Assembly: GCA_031976175.1 (NCBI GenBank)
Contig: DALYLR010000073.1
Location: forward strand, 1 to 8,950
Length of the DNA stretch: 8,950 nt
Reading direction: 5' to 3'
Source: DMER01 sp003451645
GTDB lineage: Bacteria > Pseudomonadota > Alphaproteobacteria > Micropepsales > Micropepsaceae
Shown piece by piece: positions 1-6,804 of the stretch. The position numbers and the translations under genes are program-made. A model generated the notes under the pieces. That model was not told the DNA's origin. It saw nothing but the letters and a program-made list of their open reading frames with translations, and ran no database searches. The stretch's first letter is position 1, and every line of letters begins with the position of its first letter.

Positions 1-240
1 AGACAGATTGATGTGGCCCATCTCGTGCTCATCGGTCAGGTTGAACAGGTCTTGATAGACCTTGTCGCCCGAGAGCCCGCCAACGGTCAAAGGTGTGACG
101 AATTCCGCCCCAGCGCGGGTCAGGATTGCGCGCACCTTGACCCCTTCGCGCGCCAGCAACCGGATTAGCTCCAAACTCTTATACGCTGCGATCCCGCCGC
201 CAATGATCAACAGGACGCGCTTGCCCGAAAGCCCTTGCAC
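1..240 (-). CDS. coaBC: CoaBC (Dfp), N-terminal 80 residues; runs off left edge
   Basis: Bifunctional phosphopantothenoylcysteine decarboxylase / phosphopantothenate-cysteine ligase, a cytoplasmic enzyme of coenzyme A synthesis. Only the start of the CoaC flavoprotein (HFCD) domain is inside the window. Visible are the opening beta strand and FMN-binding glycine loop (GGGIAAYKS at residues 14-22), a conserved TPL at 49-51, and the GHI segment with His76, which aligns with the catalytic His75 of E. coli Dfp. The GTG start at 238-240 is chosen because AGAGG lies 9 nt upstream and the family N-terminus (short lead, then GKRVLL) matches; no other in-frame start fits. It lies 115 bp downstream of mmcB on the same strand. 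A poor TTGACC-like -35 element (322-327) lies in the gap without a good -10, so co-transcription or a weak own promoter are both possible. The identification is secure; the ligase domain is not visible. Confidence 0.95.
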   Translation of the reverse strand, partial: MQGLSGKRVLLIIGGGIAAYKSLELIRLLAREGVKVRAILTRAGAEFVTPLTVGGLSGDKVYQDLFNLTDEHEMGHINLS

Positions 241-355
241 GATTTGGAGCCTCTTTTGCCCAATCCAACTCGGAGAACTGCCCGAATTACGTTCGCAAAC
301 CGTAAATAGATCGCACCCCCCGGTCAAGCGCACACAACAAACTGTGAAACACCCG

Positions 356-808
356 TCAGGGCGTTACGGCTGGGAGCCTGAGCAGCCGTTCCGCGGCGAC
401 ACGGGCAAAGCGCAAGGTCATGGCCTTGCGGCGCGCTGGCGCCAAGGGCCTGCTCTGCGTTTCGCGAATGACCTCGCCGCCATAGGCATCCGCGATAATC
501 AGACCAGGTTCGCTCGGGAGGATGTCATGAGGAAAATCGCTGGCCGTGGCGAAATAGAGCTTGTCGCACCATTCGAAATATTCGGGCCACTTCTGGTCCG
601 CCCGGTAGTCCTCGATAGAGGACTTCACCTCCACGGCGATGATCTCACCATTGGGGCCAAGACCCGCGACGTCGATCCGCCGCCCTGAGGCAACCGTGAG
701 CTCCATAAGAGGTATATAGCCGCGATCCAGCAGGGCCCGCACGACACCGCGCGACACCGCGAGGGTGACGTCTGGGCGCTTGAGTAGCGGGTTATCATTC
801 AAAGACAT
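356..808 (-). CDS. mmcB: MmcB family DNA repair protein
   Basis: A 150-residue protein matching the MmcB family, named for mitomycin C sensitivity of mutants in Caulobacter and conserved in alphaproteobacteria. The fold is restriction-endonuclease-like. In sequence order there is an N-terminal helix, then E36, SGRR at 41-44 with D46, the strand-borne E60-V-K62 followed by SS, WPEY at 74-78, a C-D-LYFA strand (81-87), and GLIIAD/YGGEVIR at 102-115. The D46...E60-x-K62 pattern is the PD-(D/E)xK signature, so a nuclease role on damaged DNA is the likely activity. This is family inference; the substrate is unknown. I start at ATG 808. An in-frame GTG at 820 would add four residues (MCWC) and has GAGG only 3 nt away, so the start is not certain. 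No alphaproteobacterial LexA box (GTTC-N7-GTTC) is visible upstream, unlike what is expected for an SOS-induced mmcB. Confidence 0.87.
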   Translation of the reverse strand: MSLNDNPLLKRPDVTLAVSRGVVRALLDRGYIPLMELTVASGRRIDVAGLGPNGEIIAVEVKSSIEDYRADQKWPEYFEWCDKLYFATASDFPHDILPSEPGLIIADAYGGEVIRETQSRPLAPARRKAMTLRFARVAAERLLRLPAVTP

Positions 809-872
809 ACACCAACACACCGGCCTCGCTTCGTCACTTTACGACGGACGGTATCCAGTTTCAGGTCGCAGC

Positions 873-904
873 AAAAGAAAAAGGGGGCGGTTTGACCCGC
901 CCCC
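873..904 (-). terminator. Intrinsic terminator of the diiron-protein gene
   Basis: A perfect 8-bp GC stem pairs 883-890 (GGGGGCGG) with 897-904 (CCGCCCCC) around a 6-nt loop. Read on the minus strand, it is followed directly by TTTTTCTTTT (882-873). It lies 33 bp past the stop of the 938-2068 gene. There is no T-run on the plus side, so it acts in one direction and insulates mmcB. Confidence 0.9.
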
Positions 905-937
905 ACCAACTCAAATTCTACAACGAGCGCTCAGCCC

Positions 938-2068
938 TTACTCCGCCGCCATCTGCGCGAAGGACGACTTATGCGCGCCGAAGTTCACGGTTTGCAGGAA
1001 CTTGATGCCTTCTTCCGCGATGTCGTCACCGACCATATGGTCGCCCTCGGCCTTTAGCTCGTCCATGTTCACATAGACGCTGTAGAAGGCCTTGGTGCGA
1101 TCGGTGATAATCCCGGCCTTGAGCAAGGTCTTAATCAGCACACGGAAAATATCGTTGTTTTCCTGCATGCGCCTGCGGCGTTCATCATCGCCAAAGGCCT
1201 CCAGCAGCGCGGCCTGCGCGTCCTGCCAGTCGAGGCCCACGCTGGCATAAACCGCCTTCATCTGCTCAGGGTTGATCAGGTTGAAGAGCAAGGTCTGGAA
1301 GCACGACGCGGCCCAATCCTCAACAATATGCTGCTCTTCGGCGGAAAGCTTGGGGATCGTGCGATCGGCCCAAATCTTCCCGAATTTATGGTGGAAGGCC
1401 TCGTCCGTCATGACCAACTGGCAGAGCTTGACGAGCAAAGGGTCGCGCGACTTGAGGTACAAGGTCGCGAAGGCACCCATGGCAAGGCCCTCAACCAGCA
1501 TCTGCATGCCGACGATTTTCTTGTAGACCTCTGGCGCGTTGACGAGGTCGGTCAGCAGCGAGCCAAGCGTTGGACCAACCGGCAAAGGTGTGCCCCAACG
1601 CGCTTGGACATAGCGAGTAAAGCCGGCCACATGGCGGGCCTCCTCACGCGCTTGGTTTGCAGCGTATTCCTGTGCGCCAGGGTCGCGCAGAATGTGACAA
1701 AGCGAGGCCGACAGCGACAGCGCGCCTTGTTCCCCATGCAGGATCGACGACAGCGTCCAGCGCGCACTCTCATTTGAGAACTTGATCCGGTCGGCCATGC
1801 TCATTTTCTCGCCCAACCGCGTCTGGAAGATCGGGAAGAAATCCTCAGGCAGGATCATGTCCTTGGTCATGTCGAACGGCTCTGAGAAGTCGATGTACTT
1901 CTTGTCCATCGGGTCCCAGAAATGGTCATGCGTGGCGGAAATGATCTTGTCGAACGCGGTTGAGCGCTGACCATACCGCTCCACCTGCATCATGGCGGGG
2001 AAGTCGGTCGGATCGACCGCATCATAGGCATTGTCTTTGGTGATCTGGGCCGGCGCGTTCATGTGCAT
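938..2068 (-). CDS. Ferritin-like diiron-carboxylate protein, probable oxygenase/desaturase type
   Basis: A 376-residue cytoplasmic protein with no signal peptide or membrane span. It carries a complete two-fold diiron ligand set: E113, E143-A-R-H146, E193, E223-A-F-H226. Each half has a lone Glu exactly 30 residues before an ExxH, the arrangement of acyl-ACP desaturases, RNR R2 and related four-helix-bundle oxidases. I take it as a ferritin-like domain protein (about residues 95-270) with an N-terminal lead and a helical C-terminal extension. Substrate is unknown; fatty acyl or aromatic oxidation are options, and a non-redox role cannot be excluded. ATG 2068 is chosen over the longer frame from 2191, because AAGGG lies just upstream and the extra 41 residues are basic and lie over the promoter. 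ATG 2062 (MNAPAQ) is an equally good start. It is divergent from the RND exporter and has its own promoter, operator-like dyads and terminator, so it is a single-gene transcript. Confidence 0.85.
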   Translation of the reverse strand: MHMNAPAQITKDNAYDAVDPTDFPAMMQVERYGQRSTAFDKIISATHDHFWDPMDKKYIDFSEPFDMTKDMILPEDFFPIFQTRLGEKMSMADRIKFSNESARWTLSSILHGEQGALSLSASLCHILRDPGAQEYAANQAREEARHVAGFTRYVQARWGTPLPVGPTLGSLLTDLVNAPEVYKKIVGMQMLVEGLAMGAFATLYLKSRDPLLVKLCQLVMTDEAFHHKFGKIWADRTIPKLSAEEQHIVEDWAASCFQTLLFNLINPEQMKAVYASVGLDWQDAQAALLEAFGDDERRRRMQENNDIFRVLIKTLLKAGIITDRTKAFYSVYVNMDELKAEGDHMVGDDIAEEGIKFLQTVNFGAHKSSFAQMAAE

Positions 2069-2096
2069 TTTTCCCTTTTGGTTCCTCTCACACCGT

Positions 2097-2124
2097 AATG
2101 TAGAAAGAATGACGTAAGCGTCAA
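2097..2124 (-). promoter_or_regulatory. Sigma70-like promoter of the diiron-protein gene
   Basis: On the minus strand, a -35 TTGACG (2124-2119) and a -10 TACATT (2102-2097) are separated by 16 bp. This would start transcription near 2090 and give a leader of about 20 nt before the AAGGG ribosome site. A second TTGACA (2148-2143) with TACATT (2128-2123) lies upstream but with only 14-bp spacing, so it is less likely to work as a promoter. Confidence 0.6.
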
Positions 2125-2147
2125 TGTATTTCGTGACGGTTGTGTCA
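2110..2147. promoter_or_regulatory. Two tandem 14-bp dyads, likely operator
   Basis: Site 1 (2110-2123) is TGACG-TAAG-CGTCA, a perfect 5-bp inverted repeat. Site 2 (2134-2147) is TGACG-GTTG-TGTCA, one mismatch from perfect. Their starts are 24 bp apart, a little over two helical turns. Site 1 overlaps the -35 box of the diiron gene, and site 2 lies just upstream. A 5-N4-5 dyad is the size bound by many TetR-type dimers. Repressor control of the diiron gene is inference; no regulator gene is in the window. Confidence 0.55.
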
Positions 2148-2410
2148 ACAAATACTCCAGGCCGTCGCCTGGGCGTCAGGCCGGTTTTCACTCGCCGGTG
2201 TGGTGTAATTAGGCGCCCGCGATGTGGCGATCACGCAACACGCACAACCTATTGTTCAAAAATCGCGAAATGGACAGGCACCTTTGCGTAGGATTGAGGC
2301 ACAGTCTCGCAACAGTCTGGGAGGTCTGCCTGATGGAGCGGAGAAATCTGTCTCCCGCTTCAGGAGCAGTAAACCAAACCCGGTATAAACAAGGGCTAGG
2401 GGGGCGGCGG

Positions 2411-2443
2411 ATGGCCAAATGTGGCCAGCCTTGCTCAGAGTGA
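2411..2443 (+). promoter_or_regulatory. Leader hairpin and possible 10-codon leader ORF before the exporter
   Basis: TGGCCA at 2412-2417 and 2422-2427 can form a 6-bp stem with a 4-nt loop. The same bases lie in a minimal ORF, ATG 2411 to TGA 2443 (MAKCGQPCSE), preceded by a G-rich stretch. It ends 7 nt before the exporter start and overlaps that gene's own GAGGG ribosome site. A role in translational coupling is possible but may be chance. Confidence 0.25.
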
Positions 2444-2450
2444 GGGCGTA

Positions 2451-5204
2451 ATGATCAGAACACTAGAAACCGTTGTATTCCGTTCGCGCGTCGTGATCCT
2501 GGCTATTCTGGCGGTCCTGACCGTATGGCTTGGCTGGTACGCATTGCAGCTTAAGATGGATGCTGGCTTCTATAAGCAGCTGCCCCAAGGGCACCCCTAT
2601 ATCGAAACATTCTTGCAGTATCAGGATCGCCTGTTCGGTGCGAACCGCATCATTGTGGTTCTCCGCAACAAGAAAAGCGACACGAGCACGATTGGGGACG
2701 GAAAGCCCAAGGACGACAGCGAGACGATCTTTAATCAGCCCTTCCAGAAAAAGCTGAACGACGTCACACAAGATATCTTCTTCTTGCCCGGCGTCGACCG
2801 GCGCACCGTCACGTCTCTTTGGACGCCGAACACCCGTATCCTGGAAATCACCGAAGACGGCATAACGGCCCGCGACGTGATACCAGGGACCGTGACCCCA
2901 GACGAGATGTCGGGTCAGGCGATCAATCAGCTGCGAAACGACGTCGTGAAGGGCAACCTCGTTGGACGGCTGGTGTCGAACGATTTCTCTGCCTCGATGG
3001 TCGTCGCCGAACTTTTGGAAATCGACCCCAAAACGCAGCAGCGCTTGGACTATTTTGAGCTAGCGGCCAAGCTGGAGCGCGATATCCGCGGCAAGCATGA
3101 GTCTGGCAACTTCCAGATTCACATTATCGGCTTTGCCAAAATGATTGGCGATATCGCCGATGGTGCGCAATCGGTTGTGATCTTTTTCGCGCTCGCGTTT
3201 TTGCTGACCGTGGCGTCGGTATATTATTACAGCCGAAGCTGGCTGTTGACGTGGCTCACAGTCGGTTGCTCGCTTACGTCTGTTATCTGGCAGTTTGGTC
3301 TTATCACCGTACTCGGGTTCGGCCTGGATCCTCTCGCGATCCTGGTGCCATTCCTGGTCTTCGCCATCGGCGTGAGCCATGGCGTGCAGCAGGTCAATCT
3401 GATAACGGCTGAAGTCGCCAATGGGGCTTCTGGCGAAGGGGCTGCGCGCGCGTCCTTCCGGGGCCTGCTAATCCCGGGCTCCATGGCCCTGATCACCGAT
3501 CTGGTCGGCTTTGCCGTTCTCTACATCATCTCGATTGCGATGATCCAGGAATTGGCGATCACCGCCTCGATCGGCGTGGCGCTGAAGATTATCACCAATC
3601 TGGTCATGTTGCCGATCGTGGCGTCGTTCTTCAAATATCCGGAGAATTTTGTCGAGCGGGTCAACGCTGCACGTGACGCGCGGATCGGTGCGATCAGGTT
3701 CCTCGGCAACGTCGCCAACCCGGCCATCGCCTTCCCAGTCTTCATTGGCTACTTGGTGTTGTTCGGCATTGCCGTAAACGAGAGCGAGAAGCGCCACGTC
3801 GGCGATTTGCATCCTGGTGCGCCGGAGCTGAGGCAAGACGAACGCTACAATGTCGATAGCCGATTGGTCGCTCAAAAATTCTCGGTTGGTTTGGATCTGC
3901 TGACTGTCATCGTTGAGACGCCGCCGCTGGCCTGCGTGAACTACAACTACATGAAGCACCTGAATGAATTCAGCTGGTTCCTGCGCAATCAACCAGGCGT
4001 GCGCGACGTCCAAAGCCTTCCCTTTGTCGCCAAGCAAATCAATTCGGGTTGGAATGAAGGGAATTTGAAGTTCCGCGACCTGCCGCGCAATCAGTTTGCA
4101 TTGGTCCAGGCGACAAGCCCGGTTGGAACGTCGAGCGGCCTTTTGGACGTCGACTGTACCCTGTTGCCGATTCAGGTCTACTTGATTGACGGCAAGGCTG
4201 AGACCATCAAACCGGTCGTCGCAGCGGTGAAAGCTTGGATCGAAGAACGGGGTCACAAACCCGTACTGTCCGCAGGGACCTTCAATAGCGATAAGGTGAT
4301 CCCGGTAGAGTTTCTGCCGGGTGGCCGCGTGAAGCGTGAGTCGTCAGACCCCACATCAAGCTGGACTTTGACGCGCGAGCAGCTGGTCAATCTGAGATAC
4401 AATGCGCCGCCACTTGGCGAGATCAAGCCGTTGCAATTCCGTGTCGAGGGCTTCGCAGAGATCTCGGCAGACGGGATGCCCAAGGGAGACCCAATCGCCA
4501 AAGGAACCGTGAAGGTCAACCCGGATGAGACGGGTGCTGCGGGGGTAGACATTCTGTCCAACATTCGCGGGACCGAATGGGACAATGCCGCGCACTTCTT
4601 GATCAGGGATGTTCCGGACGGATTGCTGATCCGGCTCGCCTCTGGCAATTCGGGTGTGGCAGCGGCGGTGAACGAAGAGATTTCGAAGCAAGAGCTGCCC
4701 ACGACCCTTGCGGTATATGCCGTCATCATCATCTTGGTGTTCTTCACCTATTGGGACTGGCGCGCGACGGTCTGTTGTTGCTTGCCTCTGACCTTTGCCA
4801 CCTTCTTTGGCTACTGGTTCATGCTCAATACCGAGATTGGTTTGAAGGTCTCCACCTTGCCAGTGATGGTGCTGGCTGTAGGCATTGGCGTTGACTACGC
4901 CTTCTACATTTACAACCGCCTGCAGTACCACTTGAGTGTCGGGCTAAACGTGACCGAATCGTACAAACAAGCGATCACGGAGACCGGCAATGCGGTGATT
5001 TTCACAGCGGTCACCTTGGCGATCGGTGTGTCGACCTGGTCATTCTCGCCGCTGAAGTTCCAGGCGGATATGGGACTTCTGCTGACCTTCATGTTCGTCA
5101 TCAACATGCTCATGGCGATTACGGCCCTGCCTGCCATGGCCGTGGTGCTGGAGACATTGATCCCCCGCAAGACCCGCCCTTGGGCCCCGCCAGGCGGTCA
5201 TTGA
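2451..5204 (+). CDS. RND superfamily exporter, two-domain MMPL type
   Basis: A 917-residue inner-membrane transporter of the RND superfamily (COG1033 / MMPL-like), probably proton-driven export of a hydrophobic substrate. TM1 is at about 14-33, followed by a periplasmic loop to about 215. A five-helix block covers about 218-445 and a large periplasmic loop about 446-752. A second block at about 753-905 carries GIGVDYAFYIYNR with D815, the RND proton-relay position. The equivalent site in the first half reads AIGVSHG (S309, H310) with no Asp. Two cysteines in the second loop (C495, C569) could form a disulfide, and GWNEGNLKFRDLPRNQ in that loop matches lipid-type RND proteins often found beside DUF1329 genes. 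No DUF1329 gene is here. ATG 2451 is chosen over GTG 2421 because GAGGG lies 4 nt upstream and the short polar lead before TM1 fits the family. No adaptor or outer-membrane channel gene is adjacent. Substrate unknown. Confidence 0.9.
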   Translation: MIRTLETVVFRSRVVILAILAVLTVWLGWYALQLKMDAGFYKQLPQGHPYIETFLQYQDRLFGANRIIVVLRNKKSDTSTIGDGKPKDDSETIFNQPFQKKLNDVTQDIFFLPGVDRRTVTSLWTPNTRILEITEDGITARDVIPGTVTPDEMSGQAINQLRNDVVKGNLVGRLVSNDFSASMVVAELLEIDPKTQQRLDYFELAAKLERDIRGKHESGNFQIHIIGFAKMIGDIADGAQSVVIFFALAFLLTVASVYYYSRSWLLTWLTVGCSLTSVIWQFGLITVLGFGLDPLAILVPFLVFAIGVSHGVQQVNLITAEVANGASGEGAARASFRGLLIPGSMALITDLVGFAVLYIISIAMIQELAITASIGVALKIITNLVMLPIVASFFKYPENFVERVNAARDARIGAIRFLGNVANPAIAFPVFIGYLVLFGIAVNESEKRHVGDLHPGAPELRQDERYNVDSRLVAQKFSVGLDLLTVIVETPPLACVNYNYMKHLNEFSWFLRNQPGVRDVQSLPFVAKQINSGWNEGNLKFRDLPRNQFALVQATSPVGTSSGLLDVDCTLLPIQVYLIDGKAETIKPVVAAVKAWIEERGHKPVLSAGTFNSDKVIPVEFLPGGRVKRESSDPTSSWTLTREQLVNLRYNAPPLGEIKPLQFRVEGFAEISADGMPKGDPIAKGTVKVNPDETGAAGVDILSNIRGTEWDNAAHFLIRDVPDGLLIRLASGNSGVAAAVNEEISKQELPTTLAVYAVIIILVFFTYWDWRATVCCCLPLTFATFFGYWFMLNTEIGLKVSTLPVMVLAVGIGVDYAFYIYNRLQYHLSVGLNVTESYKQAITETGNAVIFTAVTLAIGVSTWSFSPLKFQADMGLLLTFMFVINMLMAITALPAMAVVLETLIPRKTRPWAPPGGH

Positions 5205-5251
5205 TCACGCGCGTCCGTGACCAGCGGCTTCGAAGTGTTTGACGGAAGATC

Positions 5252-5288
5252 AAAGCGGCCGCCATCTGGTGGCCGCTTTTGTATTTTT
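5252..5288 (+). terminator. Intrinsic terminator of the RND exporter gene
   Basis: A 12-bp stem pairs AAAGCGGCCGCC (5252-5263) with GGTGGCCGCTTT (5268-5279), with one G-T pair and a 4-nt loop. It is followed by TTTTGTATTTTT up to 5288. It lies 47 bp after the exporter stop and separates that gene from the downstream secreted-protein pair. Confidence 0.93.
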
Positions 5289-5335
5289 CCTGAAATCAAA
5301 CTGCCCGGTGCCCCCGAGTGTCGCCAGGATTGCGA

Positions 5336-5363
5336 TTGACGCAAACTCAGTTGGCTGTACGAT
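5336..5363 (+). promoter_or_regulatory. Sigma70-like promoter of the YbjN-like pair
   Basis: A -35 TTGACG (5336-5341) and a -10 TACGAT (5358-5363) are separated by 16 bp. Predicted start is near 5370, about 24 nt before ATG 5394. It lies downstream of the exporter terminator, which supports a separate transcription unit. The -10 matches four of six consensus bases. Confidence 0.6.
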
Positions 5364-5393
5364 CAACCTTCACGAAGTAGTTTTGGGGGCTGC

Positions 5394-6077
5394 ATGAAAT
5401 CGTGTATCACTTTGGCTTTGGGATTCCTCATGGCTGCGGCCCTAAGCGCCGGTCAGTCATCCATCGCGATGGCCAAGCAAGACGCGAAGCCCTTCACTCA
5501 CTTCACCAAGGACAATGTGATCGCGGCTCTGACGGGCCTCGGCGTCAAGGACGCAAAGGCGGGCAAGCAGGGCACGTTGGAGACGATTTCCTTTACCCAC
5601 AACAAGCTCAGCTACGCCCTCGTGTTTCGCCTGTGCGACGGCGCCAAAGGGGGATGCCGGGGACTTTTGCAAGTCATTTTTTTCCGCACCAATGGCAAGT
5701 CCTACAGCACCGCCACCATGAACAGCTTCAACCAAAGCTACGCCTTTGCGGCCGCTTCGCTGGTGAGTGGCGACAAAGTGGCCTTGTCACGGTACTTGAT
5801 GTCGGATGGTGGCATGATGCCTGACAATCTGAAGCAGAACTTCAAGGTCTTCATGGAGATGCCAGCAGAACTGATTTCCCACTTGAGCAAGGCTGGTGCA
5901 AATTTGGAGGCGGCGGCCCCGTCCGCGCCAGTCAACGCCATTCCAGCCATTGAATTGGCTAGCGACAAGGCAACCGATAGCGGCGCAGGCGCAGAGATCG
6001 AAGTGCTAAGCGGCGTATCCGCGGGCAACGAGTTGGGAGCGCTTGGCATACCGCCCGCCGCGCCTGCCAAGCCATAG
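5394..6077 (+). CDS. Secreted YbjN-like protein, first of a tandem paralog pair
   Basis: A 227-residue protein with a signal peptide: K2, a hydrophobic core at 5-20, likely cleavage after A25-M-A27. The mature part is probably periplasmic. Its core (about 34-165) resembles YbjN-domain proteins of alphaproteobacteria: an N-terminal helix with a GLGV turn, then beta strands, then FRLCDGAKGGCRGL with C81 and C88, an NSFNQSYAF segment, and SDGGM before an amphipathic helix ending MPAELISHL. YbjN-domain proteins are poorly understood and some appear to be stress- or envelope-related. C81/C88 may form a disulfide. The tail (about 175-227) is Ala/Pro-rich but keeps NAIPA and GVSAGNEL, also seen in the paralog. 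The ribosome site is a weak GGGGG 4 nt before ATG. It has its own promoter and is followed 58 bp later by the paralog, so the two form an operon. The YbjN assignment is by eye. Confidence 0.72.
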   Translation: MKSCITLALGFLMAAALSAGQSSIAMAKQDAKPFTHFTKDNVIAALTGLGVKDAKAGKQGTLETISFTHNKLSYALVFRLCDGAKGGCRGLLQVIFFRTNGKSYSTATMNSFNQSYAFAAASLVSGDKVALSRYLMSDGGMMPDNLKQNFKVFMEMPAELISHLSKAGANLEAAAPSAPVNAIPAIELASDKATDSGAGAEIEVLSGVSAGNELGALGIPPAAPAKP

Positions 6078-6135
6078 ACGCTGGTGGCGCCGAGCGCGGC
6101 CTCAAAAATCAGGACAAACACGAAAGGGCGGCACA

Positions 6136-6804
6136 ATGGTAAAGCTACTTGGAAAGTTTGCGGCGGCGAGCCTTTGTGCGGCTCTATCTGCTCTTCCCTT
6201 GCAGGCTCAGGACAAAACCGTTCTGACCCATTTCTCCGAGCCTGTCGTTGAAAAGGCCTTGAAAGCCCTTGGCGCCACGGACATCAAACACACCGTGTCC
6301 GACGGCCAACGTTTTACCTCTTACCGGATGAATTCAGCCGGCGCTGACCCGCTGAACTACATCCTGGCCTACCGCGTTTGTGACGCGGCCAAGAAGGGGT
6401 GCTTGGGCCTTCTGAACAGCATCATGTTCAATCCGATCGAGGGCAAACCCTACGGCATTCAGCAGGTCAACACATTTAATCAGAGCCGCATTTTCACCAG
6501 TGCGATGCTCATGAAGGGCGGCATGCTGGCCCTCGTACGCTATCAGATCAGCGATGGTGGAATCACGCACGCCAATTTGCAAAAGAACTTGGAGATATTC
6601 ACCCAGATGCCGGCGCAGCTTGCGGATCATTTCCGCAACGATAGGGCAATAGAGGCAAACGCCATTCCAGCAGGTGAAGCAGCATTACACACCGTCAGTG
6701 CACTGAGCGAACATGCAGCCGCGCTCGACCTGGCTGCTGGACTGTCCGCCGGCAATCAATTGCAAGCGATCCCGCAGGAACCTGCCTCAAAAACCGCGCA
6801 GTGA
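6136..6804 (+). CDS. Secreted YbjN-like protein, second of a tandem paralog pair
   Basis: A 222-residue paralog of the upstream gene. The signal peptide has K3, K7 and a hydrophobic core at about 8-22, with cleavage near LQA-QD (24/25). Shared landmarks are THFSEP near the N-terminus (THFTKD in its partner), YRVCDAAKKGCLGL with C82 and C89, VNTFNQSRIF, YQISDGGI, a helix ending MPAQLADHF, and a tail with NAIPA and GLSAGNQL. Identity is moderate, so the duplication is old rather than recent. I choose ATG 6136 because AGGG lies 7 nt upstream and the signal peptide starts there; a longer in-frame start at 6043 would overlap the previous gene. The last 18 nt overlap the end of the convergent nitroreductase. 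Function is unknown. The pair may work as a heterodimer or have diverged in ligand; that is inference. Confidence 0.72.
   Translation: MVKLLGKFAAASLCAALSALPLQAQDKTVLTHFSEPVVEKALKALGATDIKHTVSDGQRFTSYRMNSAGADPLNYILAYRVCDAAKKGCLGLLNSIMFNPIEGKPYGIQQVNTFNQSRIFTSAMLMKGGMLALVRYQISDGGITHANLQKNLEIFTQMPAQLADHFRNDRAIEANAIPAGEAALHTVSALSEHAAALDLAAGLSAGNQLQAIPQEPASKTAQ

Larger units (their letters stand above)
2069..2450. other. Divergent intergenic region between diiron gene and RND exporter
   Basis: This 382-bp stretch has no convincing gene. Open frames inside it on both strands lack family-like composition and overlap the control elements. The left third holds the diiron promoter and the two dyads. 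Further right are a 7-bp direct repeat ACAGTCT (2301-2307 and 2312-2318, 11-bp period), with a related GAGGTCT at 2321-2327, and a good -10-like TATAAA at 2384-2389 that lacks a recognisable -35. A TGGCCA/TGGCCA hairpin lies just before the exporter. Exporter transcription probably starts near 2395, perhaps with an activator at the ACAGTCT repeats; that is inference. Confidence 0.5.

Noticed and set aside
275..295. GAAC...GTTC pair upstream of coaBC as a LexA site
   Set aside because: It is inverted with a 12-nt gap. The alphaproteobacterial LexA site is a direct GTTC repeat with a 7-nt gap.
62..688. 208-residue plus-strand open frame
   Set aside because: It lies antisense to both coaBC and mmcB, whose families are clear. 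Its translation is Arg/Pro-rich and low in order, as expected for a shadow frame.
2069..2191. N-terminal extension of the diiron protein by 41 residues
   Set aside because: It would lie across the promoter and dyads, is basic and unlike the family, and lacks a ribosome site. ATG 2068 or 2062 fits better.
2222..2443. 73-residue plus-strand frame before the exporter
   Set aside because: No plausible ribosome site or family features, and it overlaps the likely exporter promoter. Only its last 10 codons are kept, as a weak leader-peptide idea.
3468..4256. 262-residue minus-strand open frame inside the exporter gene
   Set aside because: It is antisense to the well-supported RND gene, with Asp/Arg/Gln-rich composition and no recognisable motif.
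5402..5824. 140-residue frame overlapping the first YbjN-like gene
   Set aside because: It has no signal peptide and no paralogous counterpart. The 5394 frame has a signal peptide, a promoter and a clear paralog.
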